Below, piece after piece: positions 15,456-24,533 of a DNA stretch of 63,671 nucleotides. Position numbers and translations under genes: made by a program. A model generated the notes under the pieces. The model was not told the origin of the DNA. It made no database searches and worked only from the letters and a program-made list of their open reading frames with translations. The DNA is from Streptomyces sp. NP-1717 (GTDB lineage Bacteria > Actinomycetota > Actinomycetes > Streptomycetales > Streptomycetaceae), in assembly GCF_022695985.1 (NCBI RefSeq), contig NZ_JAAPBF010000019.1:1-63671 (forward strand), given 5' to 3'. Numbering within the stretch: the stretch's first letter is position 1; every line of letters begins with the position of its first letter.

Positions 15456-17900
15456 CTAGCTCCTCTTCAGGGTGAGACTGAGCGTCGCGCCGTGCAGATC
15501 CGCCGTGTCGGCGGTGATCCGGACGCCCCGCCCGGTGGGGGTGACGCGTACGCCGGGGTCCGCCGCGACGACCGACAGACCGCGCCGGGCGAGGTCCACG
15601 ACCACCGAGGACCGCAGTTGCGTCGGATCCGAGAGCGCCACCGTCACGGTCCGGCCCTCCGGCCGCACCAGCACCGAGACGGGGCCGTCCGCGGCGAGCT
15701 CCTGCGACGGCGCCGCACCCGCGGTCCAGAAGTTCGCGGCGAGCAGACCGTCGGCGCGGCGGCGTACGGCGTGTACGGCCGTCGAGTCGCAGACGAGTTC
15801 CACCGGTGGCGCCGCCGCCCACTGCCTGGTGCGCGCTGCGGACGCGGCCGGTGCCTGGATCCAGAAGTAGCCCGCGCCGTCCGGAGCGGCCCCGTGGTCC
15901 TGCCACAGCGTCAGATAGGGGCGGGTCACGGGGGTGTTCGTGCCGTACTTGAGGTTGATCTCCCGCCAGGTCGCGGTGCGCTCCTCACGCAGGGCGCGCA
16001 GTGTGGTGGGCTTCGGGAAGACGTAGCCGCCGGTCCCCTCGGCGTGCAGCCACCGCGCCCCCTCCAGCCGCGCCGACCAGCCGGCGCCGGTCGGGGCGGC
16101 CTTTCCGTCGACGAGGAGCGCGGCGCGCGGGTCGCGCAGCTTGCGGTTCTCCACGACGGTCTCGACCGGCCCCGCGTCCGCCGTGATGCCGGAGCCGACG
16201 CAGGCGATCACGTCGTCCAGACAGAACCAGCTCTTGAGGCCGTGCAGCGAACTTCCGTACGCGCGAAGCTCCATGCCGTACGCGCCGAGGGTCGTCCCCG
16301 GCAGCGCGGTGCCGCCCGCCCAGTCGGCCGTGCTCGTCGTGCGCTGCCCCGCCGCGTCCGCCGGCCTGCCCGCGACGACCGTGGTGCCGGGCAGTCTGGC
16401 GGCGTCGACGGTGGGCCAGTAGTCCTCGCTGTAGTGCCCGAGGTCGTCGGTGTACAGCAGCACCATCCCGTCGGAGAGATGCCAGCCGTGCAGATTCTCG
16501 TTCTGGATCGACTCGTAGTTGTAGATCCGGCTGGAGTACGCCGAGATGCCGAGCGCGAACGACGGCCTGTGGTGCGCCGCCTTGTCCATCCGGGGGTGCT
16601 GCTTGTGGGCGACCAGCGGGCCGCGCGCGGGGACGGGCGAGTCGAGGACACGGCGGGCGGCGACGAGCGAGGCGAGGTCGGTGACGGCGAGGAAGTCCCG
16701 GTAGGTGTCCTCGGCGATCCACTGCTTGACCAGCGCGGTGAACCGGTCGGCCGTGTCGCCCGGGAAGCTCGGGATCAGCCGCACCACCGCCTCGACGACC
16801 GTCTGCGCCGAGGCGTGCCCCTGCTTGCTGGGGCGCGCGATCTCACGGCCGCACACCGAGGCCATCACGTCTCCCCGGGCCATCAGCGGGTCGAAACCCT
16901 CGTCGACCCAGGCGCGGACGTTGTCGAGTTCGGGGTCGGTGACCGCCCACTCGGTGCCCGCGAGCAGGTTCAGCAGCCGGGAGAGGTTGTTGAGCAGCTC
17001 CTTGCCGTAACCGCCGTTGTACGGGTGCCTGTAGTGCTGGAGGAACGAGCCGTCGGAGTAGAACCCCTCACCGGTGCCCGCCGAGCCGTCCGCGCGGTCG
17101 TTGAAGGCCAGGACACTGTTGGCGCCCGAACCCTCGACGTCCGAAAGAGCGTCACGCACCCGGACGAGATCGTCCCCGTCGGCCCGCAGGACGGCGTTGA
17201 CCGCCACCACCGTGGAGATCCACACCCGGTTCGCCCCGGTCGCGATCTGCCGGTCCGCCCGCCACAGGTTCGGATCGGGTGTGTAGTGCCGTACGGCCGT
17301 GGTGATCCGGGCGAGCCGCTCCGTGCCGAGCACGTCGTACAGCAGCACGGACGTGTCATTGAGCGCGAGCGCCGATCCGATCTCCCAGTCCCAGTCGTTG
17401 TCGAATCGGGTGTGCTCGGGGCCGTAACGGTGTGTCAGCATCCAGTCGACACCCGCGAGCAGCAGCTCCGCGAGGGCCGCGTCCCCGTACTGCGGGGTGC
17501 CGGGCACCGCCCACGCGGTGGCGATGGTGGCGAGGCGCTTGAACGACGTGGTGACGTGGTTGGAGAGCGTGCCGCTGGTCAGGTCGGCGAACAGGCCGTC
17601 GGTACGGGACGGGTCCAGGCCCGTCGCGGCCGTGGTCGCGGCCCGGCCGGTGCGGGCGACGGCCGCCGCGATCCGCTCGTCCGTCAGGTCGAGACCGGCG
17701 CCGCCGGTGAGCAGGGTGTGCCAGCGGGCGCGGAGTGCGGCAGCGTCCCCGGCTGCCGCGTCTTCGGCCGTCGCGTGGCCCGCCGCCGCGTGCGCGGTCC
17801 CGGGGGTAAGGCTCAGGGGCAGGGTGACGGCCGCGCCGAGCGCCGCCGCTCCGGCCAGGACGGTGCGGCGGTCGGTGCCTCTGTCGGTGCCTGGGTTCAT
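15456..17900 (-). CDS. Secreted polysaccharide lyase family 8 (hyaluronate/chondroitin/xanthan lyase type)
   Basis: This 814-aa extracellular enzyme cleaves uronic-acid-containing polysaccharides by beta-elimination. The N terminus has a twin-arginine signal (DRRTVLAGAAAL, hydrophobic stretch, then AHA). An alpha/alpha-toroid domain follows, carrying DGSFLQHYRHPYNGGYG and the active-site region SSRIYNYESIQNEN, then the beta-sandwich domains with WFCLDD and a C-terminal anti-parallel domain. Length and order are normal for PL8. The family covers hyaluronate, chondroitin and xanthan lyases, and substrate cannot be decided by eye. It is preceded by the SGNH esterase gene (11-base gap) and followed by the CE7 gene (4-base gap). 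Confidence 0.88.
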   Translation of the reverse strand: MNPGTDRGTDRRTVLAGAAALGAAVTLPLSLTPGTAHAAAGHATAEDAAAGDAAALRARWHTLLTGGAGLDLTDERIAAAVARTGRAATTAATGLDPSRTDGLFADLTSGTLSNHVTTSFKRLATIATAWAVPGTPQYGDAALAELLLAGVDWMLTHRYGPEHTRFDNDWDWEIGSALALNDTSVLLYDVLGTERLARITTAVRHYTPDPNLWRADRQIATGANRVWISTVVAVNAVLRADGDDLVRVRDALSDVEGSGANSVLAFNDRADGSAGTGEGFYSDGSFLQHYRHPYNGGYGKELLNNLSRLLNLLAGTEWAVTDPELDNVRAWVDEGFDPLMARGDVMASVCGREIARPSKQGHASAQTVVEAVVRLIPSFPGDTADRFTALVKQWIAEDTYRDFLAVTDLASLVAARRVLDSPVPARGPLVAHKQHPRMDKAAHHRPSFALGISAYSSRIYNYESIQNENLHGWHLSDGMVLLYTDDLGHYSEDYWPTVDAARLPGTTVVAGRPADAAGQRTTSTADWAGGTALPGTTLGAYGMELRAYGSSLHGLKSWFCLDDVIACVGSGITADAGPVETVVENRKLRDPRAALLVDGKAAPTGAGWSARLEGARWLHAEGTGGYVFPKPTTLRALREERTATWREINLKYGTNTPVTRPYLTLWQDHGAAPDGAGYFWIQAPAASAARTRQWAAAPPVELVCDSTAVHAVRRRADGLLAANFWTAGAAPSQELAADGPVSVLVRPEGRTVTVALSDPTQLRSSVVVDLARRGLSVVAADPGVRVTPTGRGVRITADTADLHGATLSLTLKRS

Positions 17901-17911
17901 GTGTGGGGCCC

Positions 17912-19078
17912 TCACAGGAGGTGTCGGCGGTCGACGGCCGCGGCGAGCGCGGCGTGACCGGAGGGATTGGGGTGCAGGCCGTCGCCGCTGTCGAACGCGG
18001 GCTGCAGTCGCGACGGCCGTGCGGGATCGCGCAGCGCGCCGTCGAAGTCGGCGACGGCGTCGAACAGCCGGCCGGTGCGCACGGCGCGGTTGATCCGCTG
18101 CCGGACCGCGTCCTGCTCCGGCGTCCAGCGGATCCACCCCTCGAACGGGGTGATGGTCGAGCCGACGGTCCGCAGTCCCGCGTTCCGCGCACGCAGCACC
18201 AGTTGGCGGTAGCCGGCCAGTACGCGGGCGGGGTCCGTCTGGGCGGGCGGCTGCTGCAGGTCGTTGATGCCGAGATGGACGAGTACGGTGCGCAGCCCTG
18301 GCAGCGCCAGGACGTCGCGGTCGAACCGCGCCTGCCCGCCGGGGCCGAAGCGGGCGTCGTCCAGCAGGAGCCGGTTGCCGCTGACGCCGAGGTTGGCGAC
18401 GGCCGATCCGGGCAGCCGCCGGGCCAGTTGGTCCGGCCAGCGCAGGTCCGCGTCGTCGGGTGTGCCGACGCCCTCCGCGACGGAGTCGCCGAGCACGGCG
18501 ACGACCGGGCCGTGGGCGCCGGTCACCTCGACGCCGGTCAGCAGGAACACCGACGTGGTGCGCACCCCGTCGACGGTGTGCGAGGCATGGGTGTTGCGGT
18601 GGAAGGACAAGGGACCGGTGGGGCCCGGCAGCCGGGTCTCCACCGTCAGCCGCGACGCCGCCGGAACACGCAGTCCGTCGACCGGATCACTGGTCAGGGA
18701 AGCCCCTGCGGCCAGCCACTCCTGCCGTTTCCCGCCGAACGTCACCGGACGCCCGCCCGCCGTCACCGGACCGATCAGGACGGGTACGGCGCCGAATGCG
18801 TTGCCGTACCGCAGCCGCACCTGCCCACCGGCCGACAGCCGCAGGACAGCGGTGAACACACCGTCGGTCAGGCCGCGGGCCGCCACGGTGTCGCTCTCGG
18901 TCGGCGCGGTCTGTGCCGTCGCCCAGGACGTGGCCCAGCGCGACCTGCCGGCCCCGCCGCCGTCACCTTTGCGGGGTGTCGCCTCGGCCCGGGCTCCGGG
19001 TGCGGCGACCGCGACCGCGCCCACTCCCGCGGCCGCCGCCGTCAGCAGCCCGCGTCTCGCGGGCCCCCGGCCGGTCAC
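17912..19078 (-). CDS. Secreted SGNH/GDSL hydrolase
   Basis: This is a 388-aa SGNH-hydrolase-type esterase. The block I nucleophile Ser is in AVLGDSVAEG, followed by block II (GVSGNRLL), the Asn of block III in HLGINDL and the catalytic DGLHPNPSGH (Asp and His). An N-terminal jelly-roll-like domain precedes the hydrolase core. The signal sequence starts GRGPARRGLLTAAAAG and ends ARA, with an RR pair suggesting Tat export. GTG 19078 overlaps the preceding gene's stop (GTGA at 19075-19078), so translation is coupled. In this operon it probably deacetylates or de-esterifies the polysaccharide outside the cell before lyase attack. Confidence 0.82.
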   Translation of the reverse strand: MTGRGPARRGLLTAAAAGVGAVAVAAPGARAEATPRKGDGGGAGRSRWATSWATAQTAPTESDTVAARGLTDGVFTAVLRLSAGGQVRLRYGNAFGAVPVLIGPVTAGGRPVTFGGKRQEWLAAGASLTSDPVDGLRVPAASRLTVETRLPGPTGPLSFHRNTHASHTVDGVRTTSVFLLTGVEVTGAHGPVVAVLGDSVAEGVGTPDDADLRWPDQLARRLPGSAVANLGVSGNRLLLDDARFGPGGQARFDRDVLALPGLRTVLVHLGINDLQQPPAQTDPARVLAGYRQLVLRARNAGLRTVGSTITPFEGWIRWTPEQDAVRQRINRAVRTGRLFDAVADFDGALRDPARPSRLQPAFDSGDGLHPNPSGHAALAAAVDRRHLL

Positions 19079-20154
19079 TTCGGGCACGCGGCGGTCGGCG
19101 CGTACTCGCCCGCGTAGGTGCCGACCGCGTTGCCGCCGGTGTTGCCGCTCATGGTGTTGGCGCACACGGGGCCCTGCGGGGTGCGCATGAACTTGATGCC
19201 GCCGCCCGCGTTGCCGGTGATCGTGTTGCCGTACACGCTCGTGCCGGTGCCGTCGGTCGCGGTGTCACCACCGAGCCGGACACCGGCACCGACGTTTCCG
19301 TGCACGGTGTTGTAGCGGAAGATGTTGCCGCTGCCGCGTGCGTCGAGACCGCCGGACGAGGCGTCCTTCTGGCCGCTGCAGTCGTTGTACTCGACGTAGT
19401 TGTTGGTCGAGTTCTCCTTCACGTCGACACACTCGTTGCCCTGCGTGTCGATGGTGTTGTGGTGGATGCGGTTGTTCCTGCTGATGTCCGCCGCGGCGTC
19501 CGGGGCGCCGTTCGCGCCCTGCTGCTCGGGCGCCGTACCGAGGTAGATGCCCTCGCCGTTCTTGCCCCCGCCGCCGAACGTGAAGTCGGCGACGCCGCAG
19601 TTGGTGATGGTGTTGCCGTCCACCTCCGCGCCGGTGACCAGATAGCGCAGCCGCACGCATTCGTCGGCGGCGTTCTTGAGTGTCATTCCGGTGATCCGCA
19701 GGCCGCCGACCCCGTTACCGGGAGTCGTGCTCATGACATATATGAGCTTCAGGCGGTAGCCCGCCACGTCGTTGGACGAGCCGTGCAGCCCGTCCACGGT
19801 GAAGCCGCTCAGCGTCGTGGAGTCGTGCCGCACCTGGATGATCCTGCTGTCGCCCGCCCCCTTCACCACGGCGTTCGACGGGCCCGTCAGGGTGACGCCG
19901 GGGCGCGCCGTCACCACGTCCTGCCGGTAGGTGCCGGCCGCGAGGTTCACGACCGCGCCCGTGGGGGCGAGGTCGAGGGCCTTCTGGATCGTGGCGAGCG
20001 GCGACCCCGCCGACGTACCCGCGTTGGAGTCGCTGCCGGACGGCGCGACGTAGTACGACGTCGCCGCCTCGGCGGCGACGGAGGGCGCCGGCAGAAGAAG
20101 CGAACCGCCCGCGGCGAGCGCGGCGGCCAGGGTGGTGCGCAGTGCGTGGCTCAT
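19075..20154 (-). CDS. Secreted right-handed parallel beta-helix protein
   Basis: This 359-aa exported protein has a Sec signal (residues 1 to ~28, ending SVAAEA), then a DUF1565-like opening YYVAPSGSDSNAGTSAGSP typical of secreted beta-helix carbohydrate enzymes. Repeated coils follow with N-x-I/F patterns (NTITNCG, NRIHHNTID, NIFRYNTVHGN, NTITGNAGGGI). Such folds are found in pectate lyases, chondroitinase B-like (PL6) and polymannuronate epimerases. The catalytic family is not clear from the motifs. ATG 20154 has an excellent AGGAGG and overlaps the upstream gene by 4 bases. It is probably a further lyase or epimerase acting on the same polymer as the PL8 enzyme. Confidence 0.8.
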   Translation of the reverse strand: MSHALRTTLAAALAAGGSLLLPAPSVAAEAATSYYVAPSGSDSNAGTSAGSPLATIQKALDLAPTGAVVNLAAGTYRQDVVTARPGVTLTGPSNAVVKGAGDSRIIQVRHDSTTLSGFTVDGLHGSSNDVAGYRLKLIYVMSTTPGNGVGGLRITGMTLKNAADECVRLRYLVTGAEVDGNTITNCGVADFTFGGGGKNGEGIYLGTAPEQQGANGAPDAAADISRNNRIHHNTIDTQGNECVDVKENSTNNYVEYNDCSGQKDASSGGLDARGSGNIFRYNTVHGNVGAGVRLGGDTATDGTGTSVYGNTITGNAGGGIKFMRTPQGPVCANTMSGNTGGNAVGTYAGEYAPTAACPK

Positions 20155-20753
20155 GAGATGTGCCTCCTGGGATCGGCGAAGGACAGAGCGAGCAGTACGG
20201 GGATGCTGGGGCCCAGCAGCAGCGGCCCCAGCGGTACGACGAGCGAGAGCAGCACGGCGGAGATCACCGCGCCGAGCAGTGCGGTGCCCCGGGCGACAGA
20301 CCCGAAGCCGAGCGCCAGCGCCCCGGTCGACCAGGTGCGGACCGAGCCGCCCGGTGTCCGGCCGGCCTCGGCGGCGAGTGCGATGTGATGGACGACGAGC
20401 GCGGCGGCGATGCCCACCTGCGCGGCGAGCACGACGAAGGTCCACGGCTCCGGACGGGACAGCAGGTACACGATGTTCGCGCCGAGGACGACCGCGGCCG
20501 CCGTCGACGCCAGCCCGTGCCGCCACAGCGCGCGCCAGTAACGGGGGAACGCGGCGAACGCGTTGGCGAACACGCGGTTGTCCCCTTCCGCACGCCACCG
20601 CTGCAGCGCGTGCGCCATCGCCGCGAGCGCGGGCAGCCAGGTCACGACACCCAGCGACAGCACGGCGCACGCGGCCCCGGCGGCTGCCGGGTAGGCGATG
20701 AACTCCAGACGCCGAAGCAGCGTCGGCCAGCCGGACGAGAGGGTTGCCTGCAT
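20151..20753 (-). CDS. DUF624 (YesL-like) membrane protein
   Basis: This is a 200-aa integral membrane protein with about five hydrophobic segments and no signal peptide. Its layout (short N-terminal amphipathic stretch, first helix pair, NAFAAFPRYWRALWRHG loop, then further helices) matches DUF624. The founding member YesL lies in the Bacillus rhamnogalacturonan operon. The family is nearly always found beside sugar ABC importers in polysaccharide loci and may assist the transporter, but this is unproven. GGAAGG stands about 10 bases upstream of ATG 20753. It ends with a 4-base overlap into the beta-helix gene. Confidence 0.7.
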   Translation of the reverse strand: MQATLSSGWPTLLRRLEFIAYPAAAGAACAVLSLGVVTWLPALAAMAHALQRWRAEGDNRVFANAFAAFPRYWRALWRHGLASTAAAVVLGANIVYLLSRPEPWTFVVLAAQVGIAAALVVHHIALAAEAGRTPGGSVRTWSTGALALGFGSVARGTALLGAVISAVLLSLVVPLGPLLLGPSIPVLLALSFADPRRHIS

Positions 20754-20756
20754 GAT

Positions 20757-22742
20757 TCAGCCGACCTTCCCTGTGTAAGGCTCCGTCACATCGAGGAGCA
20801 CACGCCCGTCCAGCTCCAGGCGCGTGCACCGCACGACGTACGGCGCGGCCTCGGCGGAGGTCAGCAGGGCGGCGGCGTCGGCGCTCACCCCGGAGTCTCG
20901 GATCCGCCGGGCGACGGGGGAGAGCAGGACGCTCTCCCCGGCCTCCGGATACCTGACGCCGTACCCCTCCGCGCACGCGATCCGTTCACCGGACGGCGCT
21001 CCCCCCGGCGTGATGGAGGTGAGGAACAGACCGTCCGACGACCGGGGGGTGGTCGCACGCAGTGTGTGGAGCGTCCGCGTGAGACGCAGGTCCGGCGTAC
21101 TGGACGTCGGATTGGCCTCGACCTCGGTGACCTCGCAGGTGACCGAGACGTCCCGAGGTGCGAACCGCCGTACGAGGGCGGTGGCCGCGCCCGACCTGAT
21201 CAGCCGGCCGCCGTCCGGCAGCGGCCGCGTCGGGTGGTCGGTCTGGAGCAGGAACGTCCACTCCCGCTCGGCCTCCGCCTCCGCCAGGTCGAGCAGCACC
21301 AGGCGCCCCGACGGCGTGAACACCAGCGTCCGGTCAAGACGCCGGACGCCCAGCGCCGGGTCGTACATCGCGGCGATCTCCGCCGTGGCGTGCGCCCAGC
21401 CGGTCTCGGTGTCCACCAGCACATCGCGCTGCCGGGCCTGCCGCTCGTACGGAATGTCCCGGTAGACGTGGTAGCGGTCCTCGTCCGCGTACCCCTGTCC
21501 GTCCACCAGCAGCAGATTGTGGTGCGCCGCCCGCTTGCGGTTGCTGTAGCCCTCGTCCACGGCGAGGAACTCCCCCTGCGAGATCAGCACGAACGACCCC
21601 GAGTCCGGGTGGTGGTGACCCTGGTTCAGGGTCTCCCAGCCCCGCTCGGCCCGGTGCCGGGCCGAGGTCTCCCACGCGGTGTGACCGCCACCCGGACTCG
21701 CCTTGAACGACACCAGCGTGGCGTCGTCGTCCCACCCCGTACGGGCCGCGAGCAGCCCGAGATCGGGGAAGTACGCACGGGTCTCGGTGGGCCGGACGGC
21801 CGGGACGGACGGGTCGTACCAGAGGTACTCCAGATAGGCCTCCGGCAGGATTCCCGGCCGCACCCCGCTCTCCGCCGCCTCCTGCCGCAGCAGTTCGCCC
21901 GACGCCAGATCGCCCATCCACTGGGCCTCCGGGATGCCGTACCGGGCGGCGAGCCGGTAGTACAGCCCGGCGCTGTGGCCGCTGCGCCGGTCGTGGCAGT
22001 CGCCGTGGTCGACGTTGAACGCGAAACCGGGCGCCGTCTGGTGGAGCCGGTAGCGGAAGGTGCTGGCGAGGAATCCGCCGCGCTCCCACCAGTCGATGCC
22101 CTCCGCCTCCTGCAGCAGGTCCAGGTGGATCGCCAGGAACGGCACCCCGTAGCGCCAGTACACGACGCCCTCGGCATGGGAACCGTCGGCCGGCATCAGG
22201 TCCAGTACCGTGCCGAGGTTGTCCCTGGCGCGCCCGGTCCACTCCTCCTCGCCCAGCACATAGCCGGCGGTCGCCAGGCCCGCGTAGCAGATCCAGTTGT
22301 GGTTCTGCCAGTACGACGAGGACCACCAGCGGCCCTCGCTCGCGACCGCGAACTCGTACATCCGGCGGCCCTGGAGGGCCAGCTTGTCCCGCAGCAGCGC
22401 GCGTACGCCGTCCGGCAGTTCGTCGCCGACCCACCGGTGGGCGAGCGACAGATGGTGCAGCAGCCAGCCCGCGTCCAGGTCGTGGTCCGGCATATGGGCC
22501 CGGCCCCAGTGCGGCAGCCGCACCGCCGCTTCGATCCAGCGCCGGCTCTCGTCCAGATGCGCGCGTTCGCCGGTGACGCGGTACGCCAGCGCCGGGTTGG
22601 AGGCGGCGGGACCCAGCCAGGTGATGCTGGCCGAGGGGTGGGTGCGGGGCGGGGTCAGGTCGCGGTGGCGCACGGCCTCCTCCCGCAGCCGGACCTCCTG
22701 CGCGGGGCGCGGGCCCGGCGGCGGCGTGGCGGAGAGCAGCAA
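20757..22742 (-). CDS. Heparinase II/III-type lyase (oligosaccharide lyase), 661 aa
   Basis: This protein has an alpha/alpha-barrel N-terminal part (WQNHNWICYAGLA, GSHAEGVVYWRYG) and a heparinase II/III-like beta-sandwich part with GHHHPDSGSFVLISQGEF and NLLLVDGQGY. These are hallmarks of the lyases grouped around PL12, PL15 and PL21, which split uronic-acid linkages. No signal peptide is visible, so it should work in the cytoplasm on imported oligosaccharides. TTG 22742 is supported by GGAGGG 7 bases upstream and a 3-base gap from the previous stop. It is one of two such enzymes encoded side by side. They are only distantly alike, so they probably act on different linkages. Confidence 0.8.
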   Translation of the reverse strand: MLLSATPPPGPRPAQEVRLREEAVRHRDLTPPRTHPSASITWLGPAASNPALAYRVTGERAHLDESRRWIEAAVRLPHWGRAHMPDHDLDAGWLLHHLSLAHRWVGDELPDGVRALLRDKLALQGRRMYEFAVASEGRWWSSSYWQNHNWICYAGLATAGYVLGEEEWTGRARDNLGTVLDLMPADGSHAEGVVYWRYGVPFLAIHLDLLQEAEGIDWWERGGFLASTFRYRLHQTAPGFAFNVDHGDCHDRRSGHSAGLYYRLAARYGIPEAQWMGDLASGELLRQEAAESGVRPGILPEAYLEYLWYDPSVPAVRPTETRAYFPDLGLLAARTGWDDDATLVSFKASPGGGHTAWETSARHRAERGWETLNQGHHHPDSGSFVLISQGEFLAVDEGYSNRKRAAHHNLLLVDGQGYADEDRYHVYRDIPYERQARQRDVLVDTETGWAHATAEIAAMYDPALGVRRLDRTLVFTPSGRLVLLDLAEAEAEREWTFLLQTDHPTRPLPDGGRLIRSGAATALVRRFAPRDVSVTCEVTEVEANPTSSTPDLRLTRTLHTLRATTPRSSDGLFLTSITPGGAPSGERIACAEGYGVRYPEAGESVLLSPVARRIRDSGVSADAAALLTSAEAAPYVVRCTRLELDGRVLLDVTEPYTGKVG

Positions 22743-22745
22743 CGT

Positions 22746-24533
22746 TCAGCCCTCCGTCCGGTGGCGCGCCGTGGAGCCGTCCGTCAGAACCACCGTCAGC
22801 TCCTCGCCGTCGAGCCGGACATCGGCCACCGCCGGGCCCGCGGAGGCCGCCTGGTACACCGAGGCGAAGGTGACGCGCTCCGCCTCGCAGGTGAGGTCGA
22901 CCCGGGTGCGCATACGCTGCGGATCGTCGGCGGTGCCGGGGCCCGGCCGGGTCACCGGCCGGACCGGGACGCCAGGGGTGTGGGTGTGCCAGCCGTGCAG
23001 GGTCTCGTCGCCGTACCAGGTGGTGCGTACGGGGCCGTCGGCCTGCAACTGGATGTCCAGTGCCGTCCCCGGGCGCAGCTGGGCGGTGACCCGGCGAGCC
23101 TCCCGGCCCGTCACCGTCAGCAGATCCACCAGGTAGCAGTCGCCGACCGCCACCCGCCGCACCGCGCGCACCCCTTCGTACGCGGTGGTGACCTCGGCGG
23201 TGACCGAGACGGCGTCCGAATCCAGCAGCGTGCCGGTGCACTCCGCCTGCTCGGCGCCGTCCACCCGGAACGCCGGATGCGCCTCGGTCGATGTGTACAG
23301 ATCACGGAACTCGGCGTGCGCGTAGGGCACTTGACCGGGGTCCGGCTGCCACGGGGTGGTGGCCCCGTACAGATACAGCGACAGTTTGTCGCGGTGCCCG
23401 TGCGAGCCGCCGTGCGGGCCGAAGTCCAGCAGCGCGTGGATGCCCTCCGCACGCACCACCGAGTAACCCGCCGACGGGAAGACGGTGACCCGGCCGGGTG
23501 CCGCCCGGCGGGGGAGCGGCGGCCCGGTGAACCAGCCGCCCAGCTCCCGGTCCAGCCCGTCGTCGTGCTCGCCGAGCTCGGCCCGGGCCCGTGCCGCCAC
23601 CGCCTCCAGTGCCTCCGAGGGCACCAACTGCTGGGCGAGTGCGACCAGTTCGAGCCACTCCAGGGCCAGCGGGCGGCGCAGGTACGGTCCGTCGTGCAGC
23701 GCGGGAAGGATGCCGCCGTCCGTGGCGATCGCCGCCAGGGCGTCCGTCATCCCGGCCAGCACACCCACCACGTCGGACGGGATCGCCGCCGGGTCGGTGG
23801 AACGCAGTGCCAGCAGAGCCGCCCGCAGCACGAACCCGTGGTAGTAGGTGCTGCCCTCCCACTCCCAGCCGTCCTCGGCGACCGCCACCCGCAGATGGGA
23901 GTACAGACCGTGGTCGCCCTCCAGCCACCGCTTCGCACCGTCCCACTCCCGCCCGCGCACGGCGGCGGCGGCCCGGCTCGTGGCGACGCCCGCCGCGTTC
24001 AGCCACGCGGTGTAGTTGGAGGAGAGGTGTCCCTGGCCCGTCAGTACGTCGCGGGCGTCGAGCGCCGCCCGCTCCAGGTCGTCGAGCAGCGGCAGGACAG
24101 GCGCCAGGTCCCCGGTGCCCGTCCCGGCGAGCGTGCTCACCGCGTGCCCGATGTTGACGGCCCAGATGGCGTCGGTCAGCGCCTGGTGGAAGAGCCGGCC
24201 GCGCAGCATCCAGGTCTGCGCCTCACCGTGCCGCTCCGTGGCCAGAGCGGCGTACACGGCGCCGTACTCGACGATCCGTGCCACCGCCTCCGTCCGCTCA
24301 CCGCGGTACGCGAGCACCCGCAGATGCCGTGCCCACGCCTGGTGCGACAGCACCAGCCAGGCGCCGCGCACCGCCTCCGTGTCCACCCGGCAGCCCAGCG
24401 CGCAGCGCGCACCGCCGTCGGGGAAGACTCCGCCGAGGAGGTCACCGTGGTCGAGTTCCACCCCGTGGGCCGGGCAGACGTACGCGTGCCACCAGCCGCC
24501 CCGCTGCCGGGCGATCCGCCTCAACGCGGCCAC
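22746..24533 (-). CDS. Heparinase II/III-type lyase, 595 aa
   Basis: This is the second heparinase II/III-like protein, with a helical N-terminal half (GHLSSNYTAWLNAAG, WEGSTYYHGFV) and a C-terminal beta domain marked by GPHGGSHGHRDKLSLYLYG. That motif recalls the exo-acting alginate-lyase-like (PL15/PL17) enzymes. There is no signal peptide; VCPAHG near the N terminus followed by ARCALGC may form a small metal site. The GTG start at 24533 overlaps the SDR gene by 13 bases, so translation is coupled. In the pathway it would release monomeric unsaturated uronate in the cytoplasm. The exact substrate is undetermined. Confidence 0.78.
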   Translation of the reverse strand: MAALRRIARQRGGWWHAYVCPAHGVELDHGDLLGGVFPDGGARCALGCRVDTEAVRGAWLVLSHQAWARHLRVLAYRGERTEAVARIVEYGAVYAALATERHGEAQTWMLRGRLFHQALTDAIWAVNIGHAVSTLAGTGTGDLAPVLPLLDDLERAALDARDVLTGQGHLSSNYTAWLNAAGVATSRAAAAVRGREWDGAKRWLEGDHGLYSHLRVAVAEDGWEWEGSTYYHGFVLRAALLALRSTDPAAIPSDVVGVLAGMTDALAAIATDGGILPALHDGPYLRRPLALEWLELVALAQQLVPSEALEAVAARARAELGEHDDGLDRELGGWFTGPPLPRRAAPGRVTVFPSAGYSVVRAEGIHALLDFGPHGGSHGHRDKLSLYLYGATTPWQPDPGQVPYAHAEFRDLYTSTEAHPAFRVDGAEQAECTGTLLDSDAVSVTAEVTTAYEGVRAVRRVAVGDCYLVDLLTVTGREARRVTAQLRPGTALDIQLQADGPVRTTWYGDETLHGWHTHTPGVPVRPVTRPGPGTADDPQRMRTRVDLTCEAERVTFASVYQAASAGPAVADVRLDGEELTVVLTDGSTARHRTEG